The translations under genes and the position numbers were made by a program. 38,693 bases of DNA from a bacterium (GTDB lineage: Bacteria; Bacillota; Sulfobacillia; UBA995): the NCBI GenBank assembly GCA_031082145.1, contig JAVHLP010000015.1, positions 1-38,693 of the forward strand. Direction: 5' to 3'. Position 1 is the stretch's first letter, and each line of letters begins with the position of its first letter. The notes beneath the pieces are model-generated. The model was given only the letters and a program-made list of their open reading frames with translations. It had not been told where the DNA came from and ran no database searches. Positions 1 through 6,800 of the stretch are shown here, in pieces.

Positions 1-439
1 CCCGCCATTACGGGACCCCCATCTCGCCATGTGCCTCTGATTTGTCAAACTCCAGCCTGAGCGATGGACTCACATGTTCCTCTTCGCGAGAACAATCCCG
101 GTGCCGTGGGGGGGAGGTTCACATGCTTTGCATGCGTGAACTAAGCATATCCGTCACGGTCTCTCGCTCCGTGACTCAGAGAATGAGCTCATCCCGCGTC
201 CAAGCTGGGTTTCTTCCCTGCATCCTCCTCCCGCCCTTCCGCGCTCATAGCACCCGTCTCAGACCTCTCGCGAGCTCTCCTGCTAGCCACCTTCTCTCCG
301 TCAAACTCCGTGTACTCTCCGGCTCCAATCGCATTGGCGCACGCAGAGCACAGTCCATCCCTACGTTGTTCAGAAGGGAATCTCCGCTATAATGCGAGGG
401 CGGAGTCGCATCTTTGACTTGATCCTAACAAGCCCCTTA
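1..439. other. Gene-poor segment at window edge, possible HNH remnant
   Basis: I see no convincing intact gene here. A 116-codon open frame on the plus strand (42-392) is Ser/Arg-rich, resembles no family I know and looks like chance. On the minus strand an ATG at 221-223 opens 15 codons (MQGRNPAWTRDELIL) before TGA at 176-178. That peptide resembles the N-terminus of some HNH endonucleases, so the stretch may be a decayed restriction-type gene; this rests on memory of the motif only. A hairpin-forming inverted repeat (GTCACGG at 153-159, CCGTGAC at 169-175) lies just downstream. Base composition is visibly less G+C-rich than the rest of the window. Confidence 0.3.
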
Positions 440-2242
440 TTAGGGCCTCCGAGACAGTTCTTGCAAAACCTCCGTCGTAAATCGTTCAGTTCTTATCCTG
501 TCACGACCCAAGTCGCCCTTCGCGGCCAGCTCCACGACCTTAGCCGCTTCCTCAAATAGACTTCGCGACTTACCTTCATCCCACAGTAGCTCCATTAGCT
601 TGCCACAATAGCGTTCTACCTGGCCACTACTCAGATCGGGCGTACGCTCCGCTATTGCCAGCTTCTTGAACGCAAGCAGGATGTGATACCGTGCGGGTCT
701 GAACTTCTTGTCGAGGTGTTGCCTGCGAAAGAACGACTCCATTCTGAAGAACATATACGCAGCAACATAATAAGGATCGAGCTTGTGATCGTTACGAAAG
801 ATTGCGGTGCCGATCTTCTGCAAGACGCTCTTGTAGCTGCGAGTAGTACTGTGAGGAATCTCCATGAACACGGATGCGAATGCACGCACCAATATTGGCA
901 GGGTTATTACCCTTACTTTCTCAACGCCTTCACCATGGTACTGACGGTCGCGGCGCTCGTAGTACAGCCTCTTGTGATTCCCGAACGTCGGGAAGAACTG
1001 CTCAAGTCTCTTCGGAAACTCTGTCAGTGCGAAAAACTGTTCTTCTTTGATCTCAGTCTGGAGATTCGTAGCTCGGATGATTGCGTTTCTGATCGATTCA
1101 TCTGTTGTCGCAATCAACCTAACCGGGATCATCACCCGGTCGAGGTCTCCCACTTCATGGCGGCACTCATGCAATACATAGCTTGTCTGACATCCATTCA
1201 CCACTTGGAAATCTTCTACCTGGAACTTCACTCGCCCGGTTGGCTGGATCCTCCGCGCCACTATCGTAACGCCGTTGTTCAACAACGGGAAGCGTATAGA
1301 CTCTTCCGAGGACTGCAAGGTCCTTTGTATCTGTTTGTTTACGTGGTTCCACTCCTGCCAATGTCTCACGTTGTCATAGAAGACCGATGACCGCATCTCG
1401 CCGGCTTCATTGGAAACGAGCTTGAGAAACTCAAACGCTGGGAGCACGCCGACGTACGCTTGTTCTACTCCTGGGATGTCTGGGATGAAGGCATGATTCT
1501 CAAAGACAATCTCGACCGACACTGCGTTCTGTGATGCTCTGTACCATTCCTGGACACCTCGAGCATCGATGCACTCAAAGCTAACATTCCTAAAGAGCAT
1601 TGTCCGACTTAGGTCCGCCTTCCCGGCCTCGACTCTCGATGCCAGGGTTGGATCGTTACGCCACTCACCTGTTGTTACGAAATATAAACAGCACTGAGGA
1701 TTGCCCTTCCGAAACGCCCGACTCCGCTTGAGTATCTCCTTCCAGATCAGCGAGTAATGCTGAACTCTCTCGTTCCAGGCAATCCCCGGTCTGTCCTCGA
1801 AGAAATCACACACGCCGTAAGCAAAATCGCCGATCTTCGACGCATCGAAGTGACTTGCTCTGGTGGCCTGCACAAAGACAAACTTGACATCCAAATACCC
1901 ATTAAGTTGTTCATAATCATCCACTTCTTCTGGTTCAGTCACAACAGCGCCGTTCACGATAACACTGATGGAGTCTATGCCTCCGTCACCACCGGAGCCC
2001 ACTACGAAATCTTCGCTAGTGAACGACTCCTGTACATGCTGTGACGTCGCCAGGAATGCTGCGAAGTGCTCAAACGCTTCATCTTCGGGAATCGACCCAA
2101 GGGAGTTATCAGCTATGTACTCCTCAAATAGTCTCTTCGTAATCCTGTCCACGATGTCCCTCCAATGACGGTTGGTCACTTGCCACAATTCGCCATCACC
2201 ATGACCCCTTCCTCTCCTAAGCTCACGGTAGACGTCGACCAC
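440..2242 (-). CDS. AIPR-family abortive infection/phage-resistance protein
   Basis: A 600-residue protein of the AIPR family (abortive phage-infection resistance). The diagnostic core is present: NNGVTI at about 322-327 and QVVNGCQTS at about 346-354. The N-terminal third has GSGGDGGIDSI (82-92) followed by VFVQATRAS (122-130). In relatives I recall, this region is a PD-(D/E)xK-like nuclease fold with Q-x-K; here the Lys position reads Thr127, so the nuclease site may be altered. The GTG start at 2242 overlaps the antisense recombinase remnant and lacks a good Shine-Dalgarno site. Similarity starts near WRDIVDRI, so a GTG at 2177-2179 is an alternative. The gene is less G+C-rich than its neighbours and sits in a tRNA-linked island, which suggests horizontal transfer and phage defence. 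Confidence 0.85.
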   Translation of the reverse strand: MVDVYRELRRGRGHGDGELWQVTNRHWRDIVDRITKRLFEEYIADNSLGSIPEDEAFEHFAAFLATSQHVQESFTSEDFVVGSGGDGGIDSISVIVNGAVVTEPEEVDDYEQLNGYLDVKFVFVQATRASHFDASKIGDFAYGVCDFFEDRPGIAWNERVQHYSLIWKEILKRSRAFRKGNPQCCLYFVTTGEWRNDPTLASRVEAGKADLSRTMLFRNVSFECIDARGVQEWYRASQNAVSVEIVFENHAFIPDIPGVEQAYVGVLPAFEFLKLVSNEAGEMRSSVFYDNVRHWQEWNHVNKQIQRTLQSSEESIRFPLLNNGVTIVARRIQPTGRVKFQVEDFQVVNGCQTSYVLHECRHEVGDLDRVMIPVRLIATTDESIRNAIIRATNLQTEIKEEQFFALTEFPKRLEQFFPTFGNHKRLYYERRDRQYHGEGVEKVRVITLPILVRAFASVFMEIPHSTTRSYKSVLQKIGTAIFRNDHKLDPYYVAAYMFFRMESFFRRQHLDKKFRPARYHILLAFKKLAIAERTPDLSSGQVERYCGKLMELLWDEGKSRSLFEEAAKVVELAAKGDLGRDRIRTERFTTEVLQELSRRP

Positions 2243-2713
2243 CTAGAGAACGAGGTTCTCAGCATAATCCGCTCCAAGTACACCAGCCCCGAAGCCGTCG
2301 ATAGGGTGACCGATGAGATCATGGCCCGGCTCAGCCAGGGCCAGGGCGACTACCAGACCGCGCTCCGTCACCACGATGGCCGCCTTAAGAAGATCGAGAA
2401 AGAGAAGCGCCGGCTGCTGGATGCCATCAAGAGCGGCATTGACCCCGCCTTCGTCCAGCCCGAGGTTGATGCTCTCACCGCTCAGGAGTCCGACATCAAG
2501 TAAGACATCCGCGACCTGGAGGCCGCGCCGCCGCTTGCCTTGCTTATCACCCGGGAGCGGGTTCACGAGCTCCTGTCGACCTTCGACCACACCTTCGATG
2601 CCGCGTCACCGGAGCAGCGCAAGCGCCTGGTCCGCACCTTCGTGCGGAGACTGGATCGACCCGAAAAGCAAGAGGTCCGAGTGTTCTTCTACTCGGACCC
2701 GCAGGTTCGATGA
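2165..2713 (+). pseudogene. C-terminal remnant of large serine recombinase
   Basis: The plus-strand frame reads through one in-frame TAA (2501-2503) to a TGA at 2711-2713. Either side of the TAA the peptide is continuous and has the character of the C-terminal coiled-coil region of large serine recombinases: charged heptad-like helix (DGRLKKIEKEKRRLLDAIK), then RERVHELLSTFD, ASPEQRKRLVRTFVRRLD and a short beta end VRVFFYSDPQVR. The catalytic resolvase domain and zinc ribbon are absent, so it is non-functional. Recognisable recombinase sequence begins around 2220; 2165 is simply the first ATG. It ends two bases before the 3' CCA of a tRNA-Leu gene, as expected for the integrase end of an element inserted there. 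Confidence 0.7.
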
Positions 2714-2715
2714 AT

Positions 2716-2803
2716 TGGTGCCGGGGGCGGGATTCGAACCCGCACGGGGGGTTGCCCCAACGCATTTTGAGTGCGCCGCCTGTGCCAGCTCGGCTACCCC
2801 GGC
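2716..2803 (-). tRNA. tRNA-Leu (anticodon CAA)
   Basis: Read on the minus strand, the 5' acceptor GCCGGGG (2797-2803) pairs with CCCCGGC (2720-2726), followed by discriminator A and encoded CCA. The anticodon loop is CTCAAAA, giving CAA. A long variable arm and GGTTCGAATCC T-arm identify a class II leucine tRNA. Its 3' end directly abuts the recombinase remnant, making it the probable attachment site of the left-hand island. Confidence 0.95.
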
Positions 2804-2822
2804 ATGTTCGTGCAGCAAGGCT

Positions 2823-2852
2823 ATTCTAGCATACGCGGCTCCTCTGCTTCAA
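2823..2852 (-). promoter_or_regulatory. Promoter for tRNA-Leu(CAA)
   Basis: Minus-strand -35 TTGAAG (2847-2852), an 18-bp spacer, and -10 TAGAAT (2823-2828) preceded by TG (extended -10, TGCTAGAAT). It lies 19 bp upstream of the tRNA 5' end. The same TGCTAGAAT block occurs in the ribU promoter of this window. Confidence 0.7.
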
Positions 2853-2911
2853 GCGAGACCGTCTCATCGCCCGCGAACCCGCGGCAGGCCCGGAACTCGC
2901 GTACGCTAGGT

Positions 2912-3457
2912 TTACGGCTCCGCAGAGTCGCCGTGGCGGGCACGAAACTCGCGGTCCAGGATGCCCATGCGAACCATGTTCACGAAGCGGCCGCCGGAGA
3001 ACTGCGCCTCGCGCTCGACGCCCTCGACCACGAAGCCTACCTTGTCATAGCAGCGCCGGGCCCGATGATTGTCCTCGCGCACCACCAGGGTCACGCGGTG
3101 CAGGTTCCACTCGTCGAAGGCGAACCGGAGGAAGGTCGTGATCGCATCTGTGCCCAGGCCCTGGCCCCAGTAGCCTTTCTCGAAGATGGCGATGCCGAGC
3201 TCCGCGTTCCGGTAGCGGTGGTCGATCCGGTGCAGGCCCAGGTTGCCGACCGGCGTACCGTCGGCGGTGGTGATGACCAGGATCTTGTCCGTCGACGAGC
3301 TGGTGATCCGCTCGTACCAGCGCTCCTCCTCGGCCAGGCTCATGGGCCAAGGCGTGATGAGCCAGCGGTTGACCTCGCGATCGTTGATCCACCGCTGGAA
3401 CATCGGGACATCCGATCGTTCGGGCGGGCGCAGGATCACCTTCTCGCCCCGGAGCAC
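2912..3457 (-). CDS. GNAT-family N-acetyltransferase (RimJ/RimL type)
   Basis: A 181-residue acetyltransferase that would transfer acetyl from acetyl-CoA to an unknown amine. It opens with LRGEKVILRPPERSDVPMFQ, the usual RimJ/RimL-type start. It carries the acetyl-CoA loop region GYWGQGLGTDAI after the ELGIAIFEK strand, and the C-terminal NHRARRCYDKVGF segment typical of this subgroup. The start chosen is GTG at 3455-3457, eight bases after a strong AGGAGG; a longer frame upstream to 3559 lacks family similarity. Related proteins acetylate ribosomal-protein N-termini, antibiotics or small amines; nothing here identifies the substrate. It is a single gene, divergent from the L,D-transpeptidase. 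Confidence 0.85.
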   Translation of the reverse strand: MLRGEKVILRPPERSDVPMFQRWINDREVNRWLITPWPMSLAEEERWYERITSSSTDKILVITTADGTPVGNLGLHRIDHRYRNAELGIAIFEKGYWGQGLGTDAITTFLRFAFDEWNLHRVTLVVREDNHRARRCYDKVGFVVEGVEREAQFSGGRFVNMVRMGILDREFRARHGDSAEP

Positions 3458-3600
3458 GGCGGCCACCTCCTGCCGGCGCCGATTCTTGCCCCGAGGGGCG
3501 CGTTCCTCCCCGGTGTTCAGATTTGTCGTCCGGGGGCATAGGCTGGCCGGTGAGAACAAGCGGGCAGGGGGCAGCCTAGCCGGGGGAGGATGGAGAACAA

Positions 3601-4719
3601 ATGCCCAGGTCCCAGACTGCCGGTGTCGTCTGCCTGGCCGTGCTGTTGGCGGTCGGTCCGGCGAGGGCCCAGGGCTCTACCGTGTCGCTCAGCCTCAACA
3701 TCCCCGCACTCCAGTTGACGGTATGGCGGGATGGAGTTCCCGAAGTCACCTATCCGGTGGCGGCGGGCCGGGCCGCCCATCCCACGCCCCGCGGGCTCTT
3801 TCGGATCACGTCGAAGTTCGCCGACCCGTGGTGGCTTCCCCCCGACGGGGGCGATCCGGTGCCCCCGGGGCCGGCCAACCCGCTGGGGGGGTGGTGGCTG
3901 GGCATTAACCTCCCCGGTTATGGTCTTCACGGCACCAATGATGGCCTGTCCATCGGGGGCTGGGTCTCCCGCGGTTGTGTGCGGCTTCACGACCAGAACG
4001 TGGGGGCGATCGCCGGCCTGGTGAACAAGGGCACCCCGGTCCGCATCGACTACCACACGGCGGTGGCCGAGGCCGGCGGCCGGCGGTGGGCCTACGGCGA
4101 AACGGGGCTGGTCGCCCTGGACGGGCCCGGAGACGGCTCCTTTCGGCTCTGGACCTACCCCGATGTCTACCGGCTGGCACCCCTCTCCGGCGAGGTGCTG
4201 GCCGGGCTGCTGGAGGCGGCCGGAGTCGAACTGGCGGGCGGGGATCTGGACTGGCTGGCAAGAGCGGGACCGCTGCACTTCAGCCCCGGGGCCGTCATCC
4301 GCTTCAACGGCTGGGAGATCGGCCGGGGGTACCTGGCCACGGCCCGGGGGACCACGGCCTGGCTGCCCTGGGAAGTGGCCGGAGTTGCCCTGGGCCTGGG
4401 GCCTGACCCTCCTTTAAATGAGACGGCGACTGTGGGCGGGCGAACCTGGGTCGCCTTGGACTACCTGGTCCGAGAAGCCGGTTTTGACTTCACCTTCAAC
4501 TGGGCTGACGGCGCCGCCGACTTCACGGGAGTGGCCGTGGTCCTCAGGGAGCAGTTCCTGACCGGGGCCGCTTTCCTCGGGGATGGCGTGGCCCACGTTC
4601 TGGCCAGCACGCTCGATCCCTGCCAGGAGCGGGTGTTCCTGCCCGTCCGGCCGCTGGCAACCTCGCTGGGCCGCGAGGTCCAGTGGGACGCCCTGCGCCA
4701 GGCGGTGCTCTTGCGGTAA
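3601..4719 (+). CDS. Secreted L,D-transpeptidase with C-terminal copper-amine-oxidase-like domain
   Basis: A 372-residue exported protein. Residues 1-23 form a signal peptide ending ARA-Q. The YkuD catalytic domain spans about 28-150, with the conserved His110 in HGTND and nucleophile Cys126 in SRGCVRLHD. These enzymes form 3-3 peptidoglycan cross-links or attach proteins to meso-diaminopimelate stems. The C-terminal half (about 265-372) looks like the 'copper amine oxidase N-terminal-like' module common in clostridial surface proteins: RFNGWEI, WVALDYLVREAGFDFTFNWADG, and VFLPVRPLATSLGREVQWD. The ATG is preceded by GGAG at five bases. It lies upstream of, and on the same strand as, the sigma/anti-sigma pair, 126 bp away. 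Confidence 0.9.
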   Translation: MPRSQTAGVVCLAVLLAVGPARAQGSTVSLSLNIPALQLTVWRDGVPEVTYPVAAGRAAHPTPRGLFRITSKFADPWWLPPDGGDPVPPGPANPLGGWWLGINLPGYGLHGTNDGLSIGGWVSRGCVRLHDQNVGAIAGLVNKGTPVRIDYHTAVAEAGGRRWAYGETGLVALDGPGDGSFRLWTYPDVYRLAPLSGEVLAGLLEAAGVELAGGDLDWLARAGPLHFSPGAVIRFNGWEIGRGYLATARGTTAWLPWEVAGVALGLGPDPPLNETATVGGRTWVALDYLVREAGFDFTFNWADGAADFTGVAVVLREQFLTGAAFLGDGVAHVLASTLDPCQERVFLPVRPLATSLGREVQWDALRQAVLLR

Positions 4720-4845
4720 GGTTTCCCTCTCGTCACCGGCAGGACTGGCCCCGGCACCCTAGAATTCCCCTGGAAGACCTGCATTCTCCTGCCGCGGGCT
4801 CTCCATGGCTCGTGCTGGGGGGCGGGTCGAGAGGAGCCGGATGGT

Positions 4846-5514
4846 ATGGAAGCCGATCTGGGCAGGGCAGGGAAGCCGGATCCTGATCCGGCCGACGAGG
4901 TCCTGGTGAAGCGGGCCCGAGACGGAGACACGGCCGCCTTCGAGGAACTGGTGGCCCGCTATGAGCGGAGGGTCTATAACCTGGCCTACCGTTATACCGG
5001 CGATCGCGAGGATGCCAGCGACCTGGCCCAGGAGGCCTTTCTGAAGGCCTTCCTGGCCCTGCGCGGCTTCCGGGGCCGCAGCACCTTCTCCACCTGGCTG
5101 TACCGGGTCACGACAAACGCCTGCCTGGATGCCGTGCGCAGCCGGCAGCGGCGGCGCACCGTATCCCTGGACCAGCCCATCCTCACCGTTGACGGCCAGG
5201 TCGAGCGTCAGGTGTCCGACTCCTCCGTCGATCCCGAGGAACTGGCCCAGCGGCGTGAGGTGCAGGCCGTTGTCCGGCAGGCCATCGCCCGGCTCAGCCC
5301 CGATCACCGCATGGTCCTCGTGCTCCGTGACCTCCAGGGTCTCGCCTACGAGGAAGTGGCCGCGATCCTGGGGCTCAACCTGGGCACGGTCAAGTCCCGC
5401 CTGAACCGGGCCCGCCTGGCCCTGCGCGACCTGCTGGCGGGGACGGAACTCCTGGCGGCTACAGGCGTCTATAGGCCAGACCGGGGAGCGGCGGGAGGAG
5501 GCGACGCAGGATGA
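4846..5514 (+). CDS. ECF-type RNA polymerase sigma factor (SigW-like)
   Basis: A 222-residue group 4 sigma factor. Region 2 is at about 24-100 (AFEELVARYERRVYNLAYRYTG, DASDLAQEAFLKAF, FSTWLYRVTTNACLDAVR). Region 4 is at about 149-195, ending in the helix-turn-helix LAYEEVAAILGLNLGTVKSRLNRAR. There is no region 3 and no C-terminal extension of note. The ATG has GAGGAG about nine bases upstream. The stop overlaps the ATG of the anti-sigma gene (ATGA), so the two are translationally coupled. A TAGAAT hexamer at 4760-4765 could be a -10, but no good -35 accompanies it. The stress it senses is unknown; the L,D-transpeptidase upstream suggests the envelope. Confidence 0.93.
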   Translation: MEADLGRAGKPDPDPADEVLVKRARDGDTAAFEELVARYERRVYNLAYRYTGDREDASDLAQEAFLKAFLALRGFRGRSTFSTWLYRVTTNACLDAVRSRQRRRTVSLDQPILTVDGQVERQVSDSSVDPEELAQRREVQAVVRQAIARLSPDHRMVLVLRDLQGLAYEEVAAILGLNLGTVKSRLNRARLALRDLLAGTELLAATGVYRPDRGAAGGGDAG

Positions 5515-6695
5515 AGTGCCGGGAAGCCGGCGATCACCTGTCGGCCTATCTTGACAACCAGTTGGACGCCGGGCTGCGGGGGAGGCTTGAGGAGCACCTC
5601 GCCGGTTGCCCCGGCTGCCGGCGCGAGCTGGAGGAACTGCGTTGTACCGTGGAGCTTTGCCGGGACCTGGAGGAAGTCGCGCCGCCGGCCGGCTTCCACC
5701 AGGCCGTCAGCCGTGCGGTGCGGGGAGCAGCCCGCGTCCCCCGGACACCCTGGCGCCAGTTGGGCCGCTGGTGGGGCGGGCTGCCTTACCGCGGGGTGGC
5801 GGTGGCCGCGGCCGTACTGGTCCTCGTCTTCGCCCTGAACCTCGGTTGGGAGGGCGCCCGGCTGGGATTCATGGGTGCGCCGGCTCCCGACGAGGGGATG
5901 GTGCTGGGCAAGGGCGGGGATGTGAACTTCTCCCGGGGAGGGGGAGACATGGCCCCGGCCCCCGCTGCCGCCGAGATGAGCGAGGGGTGGGCCGGTGGTA
6001 CCCCCAGCGACCCGATGCCGGTCTACTCCGACCGCAAGATCATCCAGAATGCCGACCTGGAGCTGGCGGTGGAGGAGTTTGACCGGGCGTTCCGGGACAT
6101 AGTCTTCCTGGTCGAGGCCGCCGGGGGTTACGTGGAGGGGTCCAGTTTCTGGACCGGCGACGGTGACCGCAAGGGAGGTCACCTGCGGCTCCGGGTGCCC
6201 CAGGAGAGTTTCCTCCGGGTCCTGGCGCAGATCGAGGACAAGGGACGCCTGCTGCACAAGAGCATCTACGGGCAGGATGTCACGCTGAGCTACGTGGACA
6301 CCGAGGCCCGGCTGGGCGCCCTCAAGCTCCAGGAGGAGCAGTTGCTGACCATACTGGGCCGGGCCCAGACGGTGGGCGAAGTCCTGCAGGTCCAGGATCA
6401 GCTGGGACGGGTCCGCTCCCAGATCGAGTCGCTCATCGCGACCCTCCGCAACCTCGACCGCCTGGTGAGTTTCTCCACCATCGGGGTGAACCTGGTGCCG
6501 CCGTCGGAGGAGCCGCCGCCTCCTCCGGAGGACCTCTGGAGCCGGATCGTGCAAGCGTTCTTGAACTCGCTGCGCACCATCGCCCGGCTTGGCGAGCAGC
6601 TGATCGTCTTGGCGGTCGGGCTGGCGCCCGTGGCCGGCCTGCTGGCTATCGTCTACCTGGGCTGGCGGCTGTACCGCCGGCGCGGCCCGGGATAG
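5511..6695 (+). CDS. Membrane anti-sigma factor: zinc-finger (ZAS) plus DUF4349
   Basis: A 394-residue probable anti-sigma factor for the adjacent ECF sigma. The cytoplasmic N-terminus is a ZAS/zf-HC2 domain with Cys3, His29, Cys33 and Cys36 (H-x3-C-x2-C). A membrane segment lies at about 95-113. The extracellular part begins with a low-complexity Gly/Ala/Pro linker and then a DUF4349 domain at about 170-335 (IIQNADLELAVEEFDRAFRD, GGHLRLRVPQESFLRVL, ARLGALKLQEEQLLTIL), with predicted coiled coil. A second membrane segment follows near 360-385 and the protein ends RRRGPG. DUF4349 is usually a stand-alone lipoprotein or membrane domain; here it is fused to the sigma-binding module and may serve as the sensor. 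Confidence 0.9.
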   Translation: MKCREAGDHLSAYLDNQLDAGLRGRLEEHLAGCPGCRRELEELRCTVELCRDLEEVAPPAGFHQAVSRAVRGAARVPRTPWRQLGRWWGGLPYRGVAVAAAVLVLVFALNLGWEGARLGFMGAPAPDEGMVLGKGGDVNFSRGGGDMAPAPAAAEMSEGWAGGTPSDPMPVYSDRKIIQNADLELAVEEFDRAFRDIVFLVEAAGGYVEGSSFWTGDGDRKGGHLRLRVPQESFLRVLAQIEDKGRLLHKSIYGQDVTLSYVDTEARLGALKLQEEQLLTILGRAQTVGEVLQVQDQLGRVRSQIESLIATLRNLDRLVSFSTIGVNLVPPSEEPPPPPEDLWSRIVQAFLNSLRTIARLGEQLIVLAVGLAPVAGLLAIVYLGWRLYRRRGPG

Positions 6696-6710
6696 GGTAG
6701 GGGAGCAGGG

Positions 6711-6738
6711 CAAGGCGGACCGGTAGCGGTCCGCCTTG
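6711..6738 (+). terminator. Hairpin after sigma/anti-sigma operon
   Basis: Perfect 12-bp stem, CAAGGCGGACCG (6711-6722) with CGGTCCGCCTTG (6727-6738) around a GTAG loop, 16 bases past the stop codon. No T-run follows, so it may act as a weak terminator or an mRNA 3' stabiliser. Confidence 0.6.
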
Positions 6739-6800
6739 TGGCGGGAAAGGGCCGGGCGCCCTGACCGGTGAATACTGCCTGACGGAAGAGAGGTGGGCCG

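Noticed and set aside
683-1390. A 235-codon plus-strand frame inside the AIPR gene
   Set aside because: The AIPR frame carries conserved motifs; the plus-strand product has no recognisable features.
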